Shown: positions 12,438 through 24,373, counted from the stretch's first letter. The stretch is 64,000 bases of DNA from Stutzerimonas stutzeri TS44 (GCA_000263395.1 AJXE01000007.1:79344-143343), one strand, 5' to 3'. Made by a program: numbers and translations. Notes: a model not told the origin generated them from the sequence alone.

Positions 12438-12466
12438 AGTATAGGGATGAGCCGTTGAGCGGTCAA
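12438..12466 (-). promoter_or_regulatory. Promoter of tRNA-Leu(CAA)
   Basis: Minus-strand TTGACC (12466-12461) and TATACT (12443-12438) with an ideal 17-base spacer, ending about 13 bases before the tRNA 5' end. A GC-rich stretch follows the -10 box as in stringently controlled stable-RNA promoters. Confidence 0.75.
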
Positions 12467-12534
12467 TCACCAGCGTGGCGATGCGAGAGTCTTTCCGCTA
12501 AGCTTTGCGCCCCGCCAAGATCCCTCCAGAATCC

Positions 12535-14714
<2,180 letters not shown>

Positions 14715-14754
14715 CAAATTCCCTAGAATCCCTTTTAAGCAACAGGAGTGCTAC

Positions 14755-15084
14755 ATGAGCTTTCTGATCCCCGTCGCCCATGCCCAGGAGGCTGCCGCTG
14801 GTCCTGCCGGTACTGGTTTCGAATGGGTTTTCCTGGTCGGTTTTCTAGCCATCTTCTATCTGATGATCTGGCGCCCCCAGGCCAAGCGCGCCAAAGAGCA
14901 CAAGAACCTGATCGGCGGTCTGCAGAAGGGCGACGAAGTCGTCACTTCCGGCGGCATCGCTGGCAAGGTCACCAAGGTTGCCGATGACTTCGTGGTGGTC
15001 GAAGTGTCCGATAACGTCGAACTGAAGTTCCAGAAAGTGGCGATCGCCGCGACGCTGCCAAAAGGCACACTGAAAGCCATCTGA
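14755..15084 (+). CDS. yajC: Sec translocase accessory subunit YajC
   Basis: Small single-span membrane protein of the SecDF-YajC complex. 109 residues: a short N-terminus, one membrane segment (WVFLVGFLAIFYLMIW), then the conserved RPQAKRAKEHKNLIGGL and a cytoplasmic beta-rich domain (GDEVVTSGGIAGKV). ATG at 14755 follows AGGAG; the frame start at 14662 lies inside tgt and is not used. It is followed by a hairpin and secD after 65 bases. Confidence 0.96.
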   Translation: MSFLIPVAHAQEAAAGPAGTGFEWVFLVGFLAIFYLMIWRPQAKRAKEHKNLIGGLQKGDEVVTSGGIAGKVTKVADDFVVVEVSDNVELKFQKVAIAATLPKGTLKAI

Positions 15085-15108
15085 GCCGACTTCATCCAAC
15101 ACCACGAC

Positions 15109-15127
15109 GGGGCGCGCAAGGCGCCCC
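15109..15127 (+). terminator. Hairpin between yajC and secD (possible attenuator)
   Basis: GGGGCGC and GCGCCCC pair around a GCAAG loop, followed by CGTCTTTAG. The T-run is short, so it is more likely a partial terminator or a processing/stability element within the operon than a true end of transcription. Confidence 0.4.
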
Positions 15128-15149
15128 GCGTCTTTAGACGGGCTGCGTG

Positions 15150-17018
15150 ATGCTCAATAGATTCCCTCTCTGGAAATACCTGCTGATAGTGGTTGTGCTG
15201 GTGGTTGCCGGCATATATTCGGCGCCCAACCTCTATCCGGACGATCCGGCCATCCAGATTACCGGCGCAAGCACGGCGCAGCAGGTACAGCAGGCTGACC
15301 TTGATCGGGTCAGCAAGGCCCTGGTCGCCGACGGTATCGCAGTAAAAGCCGCCTCGCTCGACGAGCAGGGGCGTGGTGGTCTGTTGCGCCTGGTGAATCA
15401 GGACGACCAGCTGCCGGCCAAGGATATTACCCGGCGAACCCTGGGCGATGCGTTCGTCGTGGCGTTGAACCTGGCGCCGACCACGCCGGACTGGCTGCGC
15501 AGTCTCAGTGCGAGCCCGATGAAGCTCGGTCTGGACCTCTCCGGCGGTGTGCACTTCCTGTTGGAGGTGGACATGGCGAAAGCGATCGAGACTCGCCTGA
15601 ATGTCTACGAGGGCGAGATCAAGAGCCTGCTGCGCAAGGAGCGGGTGCGCTACCGCAGTTTGCCTAACCTCAAGGATGCCGTGCAGCTTGGCTTTGCCGA
15701 CGAGGACACGCTGGCGCGCGCGCAGTCGCTGATTCGCAAGAACTTCAGCGATTTCGAGATGACCGTCACCGTGCGCAACGGCCAGCAGGTGCTGCGCCTG
15801 ACGCTGACCGAGGCCAAGCTGGCGGAGATTCGGGAGTATTCGATCAAGCAGAACCTCACCACCGTGCGCAATCGCGTCAACGAGCTCGGCGTCGCCGAAC
15901 CGTTGGTGCAACGCCAGGGGGCCAATCGCATCGTGGTCGAACTGCCTGGTGTGCAGGACACGGCAGAAGCCAAGCGCATCCTCGGCAAAACGGCCAACCT
16001 CGAGTTCCGTCTGGCAGCCGCCGCGGACGCTTCGCGGGCCTCGGTCGAGAGCTTCGAGTTCCGCGAGGAGGGCCGTCCGCCGGTCGACCTCGAGCGCACG
16101 CTGATCATCACCGGTGACCAGGTGACCGATGCGCAGGCGAGCTATGACGAAAATGGCCGGCCGCAGGTCAATATCCGCCTCGACGGCCATGGCGGCGACC
16201 TGATGAACCGGGCCACACGCAATAATGTCGGACGCAGCATGGCGGTGATCTTCATCGAGCAGAAACCGCTGACGCGCTATGTGCGGCAGCAGGTCGACGG
16301 CGTCGAGCAGGAAGTGCGAGTCGAGACCTTCCAGGAAGAGAAGAAGATCATCAGCCTGGCGACCATCCAGTCGCCGCTTGGCAGCCAGTTCCGCATTACC
16401 GGTCTGGACGGCCAGGGCGAGTCTTCCGAGCTGGCGCTGCTGTTGCGCGCCGGTGGCCTGGCGGCTCCGATGTACTTTGCCGAAGAGCGCACCATCGGTC
16501 CGAGCCTGGGTGCCGAGAACATCAAGCTTGGCGTGCAGGCCGCGATGTGGGGCTTCCTCTTCGTCGCGATCTTCATGGTGCTGATCTACAAGTTCTTCGG
16601 CATCCTGGCGACCGTTGCGCTGCTGTTCAATATGGTGACGTTGACGGCGCTGATGTCGATGCTCAACGCCACCCTGACCCTGCCAGGCATCGCCGGTATC
16701 GTGCTGACCATGGGCATGGCGGTGGACGCCAACGTGCTGATCTTCTCGCGTATCCGGGAAGAGATCAGCAATGGCATGTCGATCCAGCGAGCCATTCACG
16801 AGGGTTTCGACCGGGCCTTCTCGGCGATCCTTGACGGCAACCTCACGACGCTGCTGGTAGGGGGCATTCTGTTCGCCATGGGGACCGGCCCGATCAAGGG
16901 TTTTGCTGTGACGTTGTCGCTGGGGATTCTGACGTCGATGTTTACTGCAATCATCGTGACGCGCGCCATGGTCAATCTGATCTACGGCGGCCGTGATCTC
17001 AAGAAGCTGTGGATTTAA
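15150..17018 (+). CDS. secD: Protein translocase subunit SecD
   Basis: Inner-membrane RND-family protein that uses the proton gradient to complete Sec-dependent export on the periplasmic side. 622 residues: N-terminal membrane helix (WKYLLIVVVLVVAGIYSAP), large periplasmic domain with LGLDLSGGVHFLLEV, and a C-terminal block of five membrane segments with the conserved GMAVDANVLIFSRIREE. ATG at 15150 is preferred to the in-frame GTG immediately before it, because relatives begin MLN. secF follows after 12 bases. Confidence 0.97.
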   Translation: MLNRFPLWKYLLIVVVLVVAGIYSAPNLYPDDPAIQITGASTAQQVQQADLDRVSKALVADGIAVKAASLDEQGRGGLLRLVNQDDQLPAKDITRRTLGDAFVVALNLAPTTPDWLRSLSASPMKLGLDLSGGVHFLLEVDMAKAIETRLNVYEGEIKSLLRKERVRYRSLPNLKDAVQLGFADEDTLARAQSLIRKNFSDFEMTVTVRNGQQVLRLTLTEAKLAEIREYSIKQNLTTVRNRVNELGVAEPLVQRQGANRIVVELPGVQDTAEAKRILGKTANLEFRLAAAADASRASVESFEFREEGRPPVDLERTLIITGDQVTDAQASYDENGRPQVNIRLDGHGGDLMNRATRNNVGRSMAVIFIEQKPLTRYVRQQVDGVEQEVRVETFQEEKKIISLATIQSPLGSQFRITGLDGQGESSELALLLRAGGLAAPMYFAEERTIGPSLGAENIKLGVQAAMWGFLFVAIFMVLIYKFFGILATVALLFNMVTLTALMSMLNATLTLPGIAGIVLTMGMAVDANVLIFSRIREEISNGMSIQRAIHEGFDRAFSAILDGNLTTLLVGGILFAMGTGPIKGFAVTLSLGILTSMFTAIIVTRAMVNLIYGGRDLKKLWI

Positions 17019-17030
17019 GGGGCTAGCACG

Positions 17031-17936
17031 ATGAAACGCGTAATCAATTTCATGGCGGTCCGCCATGTCGTCCTGGTAGCTACCCTGCTATTGACTGTCG
17101 GCTCGCTGGCGAGTCTCGCCATCAAAGGGTTGAACTTCGGTCTGGATTTCACCGGTGGAACGCTGATCGAACTCAGCTACGAGCAGCCGGTAGAGCTGCA
17201 GCAGGTGCGTGACCAACTGGCCGCCTCCGGTTATGGCAGTGCGGTGGTGCAGAGTTTCGGTGCCACCACGGATGTACTGGTGCGCATGCCGGGAGATGAC
17301 CCGTTGCTGGGTGAGCGGATCGCCGAGGCGTTGCGGGGCGAGGGCGCCAGTGCCGTCACCGTCAAGCGTGTCGAGTTCGTCGGACCGGCGGTGGGTGAGG
17401 AGCTGCGTGACCAGGGTGGCCTGGGTATGCTGCTGGCGCTGGGCGGCATCTTGGTCTATGTCGCCTTTCGCTTCCAGTGGAAGTTCGGCGTCGGCGCGGT
17501 GCTGTCGCTGTTTCACGATGTCATCGTCGTACTCGGCGTGTTCTCGTTCTTCCAGATCAATTTTGACCTGACCGTGCTTGCCGCGGTGCTGGCCATCATC
17601 GGTTATTCGCTGAACGACACCATTGTGGTATTCGACCGTATCCGGGAGAACTTCCGGATGCTGCGCAAGACCGGGCTGATCGAGAACATCAACATCTCCA
17701 CTACTCAGACGCTCCTGCGTACCACGGCGACGTCGGTGTCCACGCTGCTGGCAGTCGTCGCGTTGATGCTCTTCGGTGGCGAGAGCCTCTGGGGCTTCTC
17801 GCTGGCTCTGATCATCGGTATTGTGGCTGGTACCTATTCCTCGGTGTACATCGCCAGCACCCTGCTCGTATGGCTGAACCTGGCGCGTGACGATCTGATT
17901 CCGCCAGTGGTGGAAGAGGTGGACGAGCGTCCCTGA
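17031..17936 (+). CDS. secF: Protein translocase subunit SecF
   Basis: Partner of SecD in the inner membrane. 301 residues, with the periplasmic GLNFGLDFTGGTLIELSY near the N-terminus and five C-terminal membrane segments containing GYSLNDTIVVFDRIREN, the SecF signature. It begins 12 bases after secD and ends the translocase series; the next gene is about 80 bases away. Confidence 0.97.
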   Translation: MKRVINFMAVRHVVLVATLLLTVGSLASLAIKGLNFGLDFTGGTLIELSYEQPVELQQVRDQLAASGYGSAVVQSFGATTDVLVRMPGDDPLLGERIAEALRGEGASAVTVKRVEFVGPAVGEELRDQGGLGMLLALGGILVYVAFRFQWKFGVGAVLSLFHDVIVVLGVFSFFQINFDLTVLAAVLAIIGYSLNDTIVVFDRIRENFRMLRKTGLIENINISTTQTLLRTTATSVSTLLAVVALMLFGGESLWGFSLALIIGIVAGTYSSVYIASTLLVWLNLARDDLIPPVVEEVDERP

Positions 17937-18016
17937 GCTGCCTTTGCGAAACTTCCGCCACCTGCCGTTGTCCAAGGTTGCGGAAGCGGGCGTAGCCCGA
18001 CGGAGAGGTAGAGACA

Positions 18017-18550
18017 GTGAACAAGTCAATGTTGGTTGGTACGGCGCTGGGCGTGGTGGTTGCCACGGCTGGTGGGGCATTTGCCACCTACAGCTTGGTA
18101 GACCGCGGTCCGGAGTTCGCCGAGGTGCTGGCGGTGGAGCCGATCAAGGAAACCATCAAGACGCCGCGCGAAGTCTGTAAAGAAGTGGTGGTCACCCATC
18201 AGAAGCCGGTGCAGGACCAGCATCGCATTGTCGGCACGGCCACTGGTGCGGTGCTAGGCGGACTGTTGGGCAGTCAGGTGGGTGGTGGCACCGGCAAGAA
18301 GATTGCGACTGTGGCGGGAGCGGTCGGCGGCGGTTATGCCGGCAATCAGGTGCAGCAGCGCATGCAGGCCAATAGCACCTATACCACCACGGAAACGCGT
18401 TGCAACACGGTGACCGACACGCACGATCAGGTCGTCGGCTACGACGTCAAATACGACCTGGACGGCAAGGTTGGTCGGGTGCGCATGGATCGCGATCCGG
18501 GTAGCCAGATTCCTGTGCGCGATGGCCAGTTGGTGCTGGCGCAGGAGTGA
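18017..18550 (+). CDS. Glycine-zipper 2TM envelope protein
   Basis: 177-residue exported or membrane-anchored protein of the glycine-zipper (Rick_17kDa_Anti/UmoD-like) group. N-terminal hydrophobic segment (MLVGTALGVVVATAGGAFATYSL, 23 residues, shown here only to mark the region 18030-18095), then a glycine-zipper hairpin around residues 74-115 with repeating G-x3-G (GAVLGGLLGSQVGGGTGKK). Two cysteines flank the zipper. GTG start at 18017. Function unknown; such proteins often affect envelope integrity. It is followed by a clear terminator, so it ends the secDF region transcript or is transcribed alone. Confidence 0.75.
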   Translation: MNKSMLVGTALGVVVATAGGAFATYSLVDRGPEFAEVLAVEPIKETIKTPREVCKEVVVTHQKPVQDQHRIVGTATGAVLGGLLGSQVGGGTGKKIATVAGAVGGGYAGNQVQQRMQANSTYTTTETRCNTVTDTHDQVVGYDVKYDLDGKVGRVRMDRDPGSQIPVRDGQLVLAQE

Positions 18551-18562
18551 AAAAACCGACAT

Positions 18563-18588
18563 AAAAAACGCCCTTCGGGCGTTTTTTT
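18563..18588 (+). terminator. Rho-independent terminator
   Basis: A-run, CGCCC-TTC-GGGCG stem and a seven-base T-run directly after the glycine-zipper gene. The A-run on the left makes it bidirectional and it also lies just beyond the convergent suhB stop. Confidence 0.9.
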
Positions 18589-18603
18589 ATTGAAGCCTGC
18601 TGC

Positions 18604-19419
18604 TCAGCGCTTGAGCGAAGGCGTCAGATGCGGCTGGATGGCGGTCAGCACCGCCTTGAAGCACTTGGTGTTGCCCGCCACGATCTGGCCCTTTTCCAGG
18701 AATTCGTGGCCGCCAGCAAAGTCGCTGATCAGCCCGCCGGCTTCCTGGATGAGCAGCGCGCCGGCTGCCATATCCCACTCGGACAGGCCGAATTCCCAGA
18801 AGGCGTCATAGCGGCCTGCGGCGACATAGGCCAGGTCCAGGCTGGCGGCGCCGGCGCGGCGCAGGCCGGCAGTCTGGCCGACCAGGCTGCGGAACATGTC
18901 CAGGTAGCTGTCGATATTGTCCAGTTGGCCGTCACGGAACGGGAAGCCGGTTCCGAGCAGCGCGCCTTCCAGGCTCTTGCGCGAGCTCACCCGCAGGCGC
19001 CGGCCATTCAGCGCTGCGCCGCGGCCGCGGCTGGCGGTGAACTCTTCCTGGCGTACCGGATCGAGCACCACGGCATGCTCCAGGCGGCCACGGTATTTGC
19101 AGGCGATGCTGACGGCGTAGTGGGGCACGCCGCGCAGGAAGTTGGTGGTGCCGTCCAGCGGGTCGATGATCCACAGGTAGTCGTTGCCGTCGCCGCTGCC
19201 TTCGAGCAGGCCGCTTTCTTCGGCGAGGATGCCGTGGTTCGGGTAGGCCTTGCGCAGCGCATTGACGATCACCTGTTCGGCGGCGCGGTCGATTTCGCTG
19301 ACATAGTCCTTGCTGTCCTTCTCGCTGACCGAGATGACGTCCAGGCGCTCGGTGGAGCGGACAATGAGTTCGCCGGCGCTGCGGGCGGCGCGCAGCGCGA
19401 TATTCAGCATGGGCTGCAT
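18604..19419 (-). CDS. suhB: Inositol monophosphatase / Nus factor SuhB
   Basis: Mg2+-dependent inositol-1-phosphatase. In E. coli SuhB also works as a ribosomal-RNA antitermination factor with NusA/NusB. The 271-residue protein has both family signatures: WIIDPLDGTTNFLRG (metal ligands Asp-x-Leu-Asp) and the C-terminal WDMAAGALLIQEAGG, with an AEESG metal site before them. It is divergent from trmJ with a 147-base spacer, an arrangement common in gammaproteobacteria. Confidence 0.95.
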   Translation of the reverse strand: MQPMLNIALRAARSAGELIVRSTERLDVISVSEKDSKDYVSEIDRAAEQVIVNALRKAYPNHGILAEESGLLEGSGDGNDYLWIIDPLDGTTNFLRGVPHYAVSIACKYRGRLEHAVVLDPVRQEEFTASRGRGAALNGRRLRVSSRKSLEGALLGTGFPFRDGQLDNIDSYLDMFRSLVGQTAGLRRAGAASLDLAYVAAGRYDAFWEFGLSEWDMAAGALLIQEAGGLISDFAGGHEFLEKGQIVAGNTKCFKAVLTAIQPHLTPSLKR

Positions 19420-19566
19420 GGATCGATACCTGGTCGTTTAAAGAAAGCCGGAAATTCTATCAGGAAAGCCGGCGCGCATGTAGCGCGCCGTGCGCTGTGT
19501 TTGCTGGATGGCCGGCGCCGTGCTGCGGTAAGCTTTGTGTCCGTTTTTTCGCACCGGGAAGCCACA

Positions 19567-20343
19567 GTGTCGCTGCAAAATATCCGCGTGGTACTGGTCA
19601 ATACCAGTCATGCCGGCAACATCGGAGGGGCGGCTCGCGCCATGAAAAACATGGGCCTGTCGCGCCTGGTGCTGGTCGACCCGGAGGATTTTCCCAGCTC
19701 GGATGCCGTGGCTCGTGCTTCCGGGGCCACGGACATACTCGATGGCGCCGAAGTCGTGGCGACGCTCGAGGAGGCGCTGGCAGGCTGTACGCTGGTGCTC
19801 GGTACCAGTGCGCGCGACCGCCGAATTCCCTGGCCGCTGCTCGATCCGCGTGAATGTGCAGCGGCGAGCCTGGAGCAGGTGCAGCAGGGTGGCGAAGTGG
19901 CGCTGGTGTTCGGTCGTGAATATGCCGGGCTCACCAACGAGGAGTTGCAGCGCTGCCATTTCCACGTGCACATTCCCTCCTGTGCGGAATTCAGTTCGCT
20001 GAACCTGGCCGCCGCGGTGCAGGTGCTGACCTATGAGGTGCGCATGGCATGGCTGGCGGCGCAGGGGCAGCCGACCAAGATGGAAAAGCTCGAGACCACG
20101 GCGATGCTCGATGTCCAGCCCGTTACCGCCGATGAGCTGGAGCATTATTTCGGTCATCTCGAGCAGACGTTGATCGAAATCGGTTTCCTCGACCCGGCCA
20201 AGCCGCGTCATCTGATGCCGCGCCTGCGTCGGCTTTACGGGCGCAGTGGCATCAGCAAGCTGGAAATGAATATCCTGCGCGGTATTCTCACCGAGACACA
20301 GAAGGCTGCTCGCGGCGAGCCCCACAAGCGGAGGCAGGAATAG
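19567..20343 (+). CDS. trmJ: tRNA (cytidine/uridine-32-2'-O)-methyltransferase TrmJ
   Basis: SPOUT-class SAM-dependent methyltransferase acting on position 32 of the tRNA anticodon loop. 258 residues from the GTG at 19567 (VSLQNIRVVLVNTSHAGN). Motifs include the N-terminal NTSHAGNIGGAARAMKNMG, the knot region VALVFGREYAGLTNEEL and IPSCAEFSSLNLAAAVQVL. The frame stays open far upstream through suhB on the other strand, which is not coding. The stop is directly followed by the ATG of cysE, so the two are probably cotranscribed. Confidence 0.96.
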   Translation: MSLQNIRVVLVNTSHAGNIGGAARAMKNMGLSRLVLVDPEDFPSSDAVARASGATDILDGAEVVATLEEALAGCTLVLGTSARDRRIPWPLLDPRECAAASLEQVQQGGEVALVFGREYAGLTNEELQRCHFHVHIPSCAEFSSLNLAAAVQVLTYEVRMAWLAAQGQPTKMEKLETTAMLDVQPVTADELEHYFGHLEQTLIEIGFLDPAKPRHLMPRLRRLYGRSGISKLEMNILRGILTETQKAARGEPHKRRQE

Positions 20344-21123
20344 ATGTTCGAACGCATGCGCGAAGACATTCAGAGCGTATTTCATCGCGACCCGGCGGCG
20401 CGTAACGCCTTCGAGGTCGTCACCTGCTATCCGGGCCTGCACGCGATCTGGATGCATCGTGTTTCACACTGGTTATGGGCGCGCGAATGGAAGCTGCTGG
20501 CGCGCATGAGCTCGAACCTCGGGCGTTGGCTGACCGGTATCGAGATCCATCCTGGTGCGCAGATCGGCCGGCGGTTCTTCATCGACCATGGCATGGGTAT
20601 CGTCATCGGCGAGACGGCCGAGATCGGTGACGACGTCACGCTCTATCATGGTGTCACGCTGGGCGGCACCAGTTGGAACAAGGGCAAGCGCCATCCGACC
20701 CTGGAGGATGGCGTGATCGTCGGTGCTGGTGCCAAGATTCTCGGACCCTTCACGGTGGGTGCCGGTGCCAAGATCGGTTCCAATGCGGTGGTGACGCGCG
20801 CGGTGCCGGCAGGGGCGACGGCGGTGGGCATTCCTGGGCGCATCATCGTGAAATCGGATGACGAGCAGGAAGCGAAGCGCAAGGCGCTCGCCGAGAAGAT
20901 CGGCTTCGATGCATACGGCGTCAGTGGCGATATGCCGGACCCTGTTGCACGCGCGATCGGCCAGTTGCTCGATCATGTGCAGGCAGTGGAAGAACGCCTG
21001 GAAGGTGTGTGCGGGGCACTCAAGGCGCTGGGCAGCGACTACTGCGCCGAAGACCTGCCGCAGCTGCGCGAGGAGGACTTCGCCGAGGTCAAGGCGGCGA
21101 AAGAAGGCGACGCGCGCCCCTGA
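20344..21123 (+). CDS. cysE: Serine O-acetyltransferase
   Basis: First step of cysteine synthesis: serine plus acetyl-CoA to O-acetylserine. 259 residues with left-handed beta-helix hexapeptide repeats ([27 protein letters not shown]) and the conserved HGVTLGGT. It lies immediately after trmJ and ahead of the isc cluster. The order fits sulfur supply for IscS, which draws on cysteine. The C-terminal tail after residue ~175 is longer than the enterobacterial form and helical. Confidence 0.95.
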   Translation: MFERMREDIQSVFHRDPAARNAFEVVTCYPGLHAIWMHRVSHWLWAREWKLLARMSSNLGRWLTGIEIHPGAQIGRRFFIDHGMGIVIGETAEIGDDVTLYHGVTLGGTSWNKGKRHPTLEDGVIVGAGAKILGPFTVGAGAKIGSNAVVTRAVPAGATAVGIPGRIIVKSDDEQEAKRKALAEKIGFDAYGVSGDMPDPVARAIGQLLDHVQAVEERLEGVCGALKALGSDYCAEDLPQLREEDFAEVKAAKEGDARP

Positions 21124-21211
21124 TGCGCGGGGCGCTCGGCAACTGCTATGATGCCCGCCGTTCTGGTGTGACCGACCGGTCTGCCCTCTGTGTGCTTCGG
21201 TCGCATGGTCA

Positions 21212-21261
21212 ATTCCCGAGTAATTTAATAGGACTTATAGTTGACCTAAATACTCGGGAAT
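21212..21261 (+). promoter_or_regulatory. Two abutting, inverted IscR binding sites in the iscR promoter
   Basis: Site 1 at 21237-21261 on the plus strand fits the type 1 IscR consensus closely (ATA-G-TT-GAC at one end, CTCGGGAAT at the other). Site 2 at 21212-21236 carries the same CTCGGGAAT end on the minus strand with a weaker distal half. They abut exactly, giving a 50-base inverted arrangement. Site 1 covers the -35 box, so [2Fe-2S]-IscR binding would repress the operon, as known for E. coli. Confidence 0.75.
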
Positions 21262-21269
21262 AGCATAAT
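21241..21269 (+). promoter_or_regulatory. Promoter of the isc operon
   Basis: TTGACC (21241-21246) and CATAAT (21264-21269) with a 17-base spacer, a good sigma-70 promoter overlapping the IscR site, about 32 bases before the iscR ATG. Confidence 0.75.
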
Positions 21270-21301
21270 CGCATCCAAACCGTGATGCTTGGTGCAAGTC
21301 G

Positions 21302-21793
21302 ATGCGATTGACCACTAAAGGCCGCTATGCCGTGACCGCCATGCTTGATCTGGCGCTGCATGCGCAGCATGGGCCGGTTTCCCTCGCCGATATTTCGGAG
21401 CGGCAGGGCATTTCGCTTTCCTATCTTGAACAGCTGTTCGCCAAACTGCGGCGCAGCAGCCTGGTCACCAGTGTGCGCGGCCCTGGTGGTGGCTATCAGC
21501 TCTCGCGTGACATGGCGGGTATCCAGGTCGCCCAGGTGATCGATGCGGTCAATGAGTCGGTCGATGCCACGCGCTGCCAGGGTCTGGGTGGCTGTCACTC
21601 CGGGGATACCTGTCTGACCCACCACCTGTGGTGCGATCTGAGCCAGCAGATTCACGAATTTCTAAGCAGCATCAGCCTGGCTGATCTGGTCAAGCGCCAG
21701 GATGTGCAGCAGGTTGCGTTGCGCCAGGACATGCGCCGCGCCAATGGCGGCTCGCCGCAGCTGGATAAGATCGAAGCGTCCGCTCTCGAATGA
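21302..21793 (+). CDS. iscR: Fe-S cluster regulator IscR
   Basis: Rrf2-family transcription factor that binds a [2Fe-2S] cluster and represses the isc operon when the cluster is present. 163 residues: winged helix-turn-helix at the N-terminus ([27 protein letters not shown]), and the three ligand cysteines at 92, 98 and 104 with His107, as in E. coli IscR. First gene of a full isc cluster. Two IscR sites lie in its own promoter, so autoregulation is expected. Confidence 0.97.
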   Translation: MRLTTKGRYAVTAMLDLALHAQHGPVSLADISERQGISLSYLEQLFAKLRRSSLVTSVRGPGGGYQLSRDMAGIQVAQVIDAVNESVDATRCQGLGGCHSGDTCLTHHLWCDLSQQIHEFLSSISLADLVKRQDVQQVALRQDMRRANGGSPQLDKIEASALE

Positions 21794-21824
21794 GCCGGAC
21801 GACCGCCTGATAGGAGATAACCGC

Positions 21825-23039
21825 ATGAAACTGCCGATTTACCTGGATTATTCCGCCACTACCCCGGTTGATCCGCGTGTCGCCGCGAAGATGATCGAAT
21901 GCCTGACTATCGATGGCAATTTCGGTAACCCGGCTTCCCGGTCGCACGCCTTCGGCTGGCGTGCCGAGGAGGCGGTGGAAAATGCTCGTCGCCAGGTGGC
22001 GGAACTGGTGAACGCCGATCCTCGTGAAATCGTCTGGACATCCGGTGCTACCGAGTCCGACAACCTGGCGATCAAGGGTGTGGCGCATTTCTACGCCAGC
22101 AAGGGCAAGCACATCATCACCACCAAGATCGAGCACAAGGCGGTTCTGGATACCACTCGCCAGCTCGAGCGCGAAGGCTTCGAAGTGACCTACATCGAGC
22201 CCGGCGAGGACGGCATCATCACGCCGGCGATGGTCGAGGCGGCGCTGCGTGAGGACACCATCCTGGTGTCGGTGATGCATGTGAACAACGAGATTGGCAC
22301 CGTCAACGATATCGCTGCCATCGGCGAGCTGACGCGTGCCCGCGGCGTGCTGTTCCACGTCGATGCGGCGCAGTCCACCGGCAAGGTCGAGATCGACCTG
22401 GAAGCGATGAAGGTCGATCTGATGTCGTTCTCGGCCCACAAGACCTACGGGCCGAAGGGCGTGGGTGCGCTTTACGTACGCCGCAAGCCGCGTGTGCGCA
22501 TCGAAGCGCAGATGCATGGTGGCGGGCATGAGCGCGGCATGCGCTCCGGCACGCTGGCGACCCACCAGTTGGTCGGAATGGGCGAAGCCTTCCGGATTGC
22601 CAAGCAGGAAATGGCTCAGGAGCGTGAGCATATCCGCGCGCTGCGCGACCGCTTCTTCAAGCAGGTCGAGCATCTGGAGGAGCTGTATGTGAATGGCAGC
22701 ATGACCGCCCGGGTGCCGCACAACCTCAACCTCAGCTTCAATTACGTGGAAGGCGAGTCGCTGATAATGGCGCTCAAGGACCTGGCGGTTTCCTCCGGTT
22801 CGGCCTGTACCTCCGCATCGCTCGAACCCTCTTACGTGCTGCGTGCCCTGGGGCGCAACGACGAACTGGCGCACAGCTCGATTCGCTTCACCTTCGGTCG
22901 CTTCACCACGGAGGAGGAGGTCGATTACGCGGCGCAGAAGGTCAGTGAGGCGGTAACCAAATTGCGCGAGCTGTCCCCCCTGTGGGACATGTTCAAAGAT
23001 GGTGTCGACATTTCCAAGGTCGAGTGGCAGGCCCACTGA
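21825..23039 (+). CDS. iscS: Cysteine desulfurase IscS
   Basis: PLP enzyme removing sulfur from cysteine for Fe-S clusters and thiolated tRNA. 404 residues, same length as E. coli IscS. PLP lysine at 206 ([12 protein letters not shown]) and persulfide cysteine at 328 ([13 protein letters not shown]) are both present. ATG at 21825, AGGAG upstream; the frame start at 21702 lies in the end of iscR and is not used. 31 bases after iscR and 41 before iscU. Confidence 0.98.
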   Translation: MKLPIYLDYSATTPVDPRVAAKMIECLTIDGNFGNPASRSHAFGWRAEEAVENARRQVAELVNADPREIVWTSGATESDNLAIKGVAHFYASKGKHIITTKIEHKAVLDTTRQLEREGFEVTYIEPGEDGIITPAMVEAALREDTILVSVMHVNNEIGTVNDIAAIGELTRARGVLFHVDAAQSTGKVEIDLEAMKVDLMSFSAHKTYGPKGVGALYVRRKPRVRIEAQMHGGGHERGMRSGTLATHQLVGMGEAFRIAKQEMAQEREHIRALRDRFFKQVEHLEELYVNGSMTARVPHNLNLSFNYVEGESLIMALKDLAVSSGSACTSASLEPSYVLRALGRNDELAHSSIRFTFGRFTTEEEVDYAAQKVSEAVTKLRELSPLWDMFKDGVDISKVEWQAH

Positions 23040-23080
23040 ACCGTCGGCTCCGCAACGCTTGATTCAGAGAGGATTGCATC

Positions 23081-23467
23081 ATGTCTTACAGTGAAAAGGT
23101 CATCGACCACTACGAGAACCCGCGCAACGTCGGCAAGTTCGACGCCGAGGACCCGAACATCGGCACCGGCATGGTCGGCGCGCCGGCATGCGGCGACGTG
23201 ATGCGGCTGCAGATCAAGGTCAACGAGCAGGGCGTCATCGAAGACGCCAAGTTCAAGACCTATGGCTGTGGTTCGGCCATCGCCTCCAGCTCCCTGGCTA
23301 CCGAATGGATGAAGGGCAAGACGCTGGAAGAGGCGGAAACTATCAAGAACACCCAGCTCGCCGAAGAGCTGGCGCTGCCGCCGGTGAAAATCCACTGCTC
23401 GGTGCTGGCCGAAGACGCGATCAAGGCTGCCGTGCGCGACTATCGCGAGAAGAAAGGCCTGCTCTAA
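23081..23467 (+). CDS. iscU: Fe-S cluster scaffold IscU
   Basis: Scaffold on which IscS and iron build the [2Fe-2S] cluster. 128 residues, with the three ligand cysteines at 37, 63 and 106 and the aspartate in PACGDVM. The LPPVK motif just before Cys106 is the recognition site for the chaperone HscA, which is encoded downstream. iscA follows after 11 bases. Confidence 0.98.
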   Translation: MSYSEKVIDHYENPRNVGKFDAEDPNIGTGMVGAPACGDVMRLQIKVNEQGVIEDAKFKTYGCGSAIASSSLATEWMKGKTLEEAETIKNTQLAEELALPPVKIHCSVLAEDAIKAAVRDYREKKGLL

Positions 23468-23478
23468 GGAGGTTATCG

Positions 23479-23802
23479 ATGGCTATCACCATGACCGAAG
23501 CCGCTGCGCAGCATGTCGATCGTTCGTTGCAGGGGCGTGGAAAGGGCGTAGGCGTGCGCCTGGGCGTCAGGACCACCGGCTGCTCCGGGCTGGCCTACGT
23601 GCTCGAATTCGTCGATGAGACGAACGCCGAAGACGCGGTGTTCGAAAGTCATGGCGTCAAGGTCATCATCGATCCGAAAAGTCTCGTTTACCTGGACGGC
23701 ACCGAGCTCGATTTCGTCCGTGAAGGGCTCAACGAAGGCTTCAAGTTCAATAACCCCAACGTGCGTGGCGAATGCGGCTGCGGCGAGAGCTTCAACATCT
23801 GA
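23479..23802 (+). CDS. iscA: A-type Fe-S carrier IscA
   Basis: A-type cluster carrier that delivers assembled clusters to targets. 107 residues with the three conserved cysteines in TTGCSGLAY and the C-terminal [12 protein letters not shown] at 23479 directly after AAGGAGG. Tight spacing to iscU and hscB (7 bases) shows operon structure. Confidence 0.97.
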   Translation: MAITMTEAAAQHVDRSLQGRGKGVGVRLGVRTTGCSGLAYVLEFVDETNAEDAVFESHGVKVIIDPKSLVYLDGTELDFVREGLNEGFKFNNPNVRGECGCGESFNI

Positions 23803-23809
23803 GGGCGCT

Positions 23810-24331
23810 GTGGGCAATCCCTGTCATTACGCACTGTTCGACCTGCAGCCGGAGTTCGATCTCGACCTGAACGACCTGTCGGTGCGCTATCGGAACCTGG
23901 CGCGCCAGGTTCATCCCGACCGCTTTGCCGACGCTGGCGAGTCCGAACAGCGCCAGGCGCTGGAGCGCTCGGCCAATCTCAACGAGGCGTATCAGACGCT
24001 CAAGTCACCGGCCCGGCGCGCGCGCTACCTGTTGAGCCTGCAGGGGCACGACCTGCCCCTGGAGGCCACCGTGCAGGACCCGGCGTTCCTCATGCAGCAG
24101 ATGCACTGGCGCGAAGAGCTGGAATCGCTGCATGAGCAGGCAGACCTGCCAGGGGTGGCGGCGTTCAAGACGCGCCTCAGGGATGCCCAGCGAGCGCTGG
24201 ACGAGAGCTTCGCGCAGGTCTGGCGGGATGCCGCGGCGCGTGAAGAAGTCGAGCGCCTGGTGCGCCGCATGCAGTTTCTCGACAAGCTGTCCCAGGAAGT
24301 GCGCCAACTCGAAGAGCGCCTCGACGATTAA
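23810..24331 (+). CDS. hscB: Co-chaperone HscB
   Basis: J-domain co-chaperone that brings IscU to HscA and stimulates its ATPase. 173 residues: J domain with the HPD motif (VHPDRFAD) in the first ~75 residues, then a three-helix C-terminal domain for IscU binding. GTG start at 23810 ([18 protein letters not shown]). Confidence 0.96.
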   Translation: MGNPCHYALFDLQPEFDLDLNDLSVRYRNLARQVHPDRFADAGESEQRQALERSANLNEAYQTLKSPARRARYLLSLQGHDLPLEATVQDPAFLMQQMHWREELESLHEQADLPGVAAFKTRLRDAQRALDESFAQVWRDAAAREEVERLVRRMQFLDKLSQEVRQLEERLDD

Positions 24332-24373
24332 CCTTCGCGTGGCGCCTGGCGCTGCGCTCGACATCAGACAGAT

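Noticed and set aside
14856..17066. 736-codon open frame opposite yajC and secD
   Set aside because: Antisense shadow; Arg/His/Gln-rich reading without domains, and secD is certain.
18628..20343. Single 571-codon frame containing trmJ
   Set aside because: The first 313 codons are antisense to suhB; only the part from GTG 19567 matches TrmJ.
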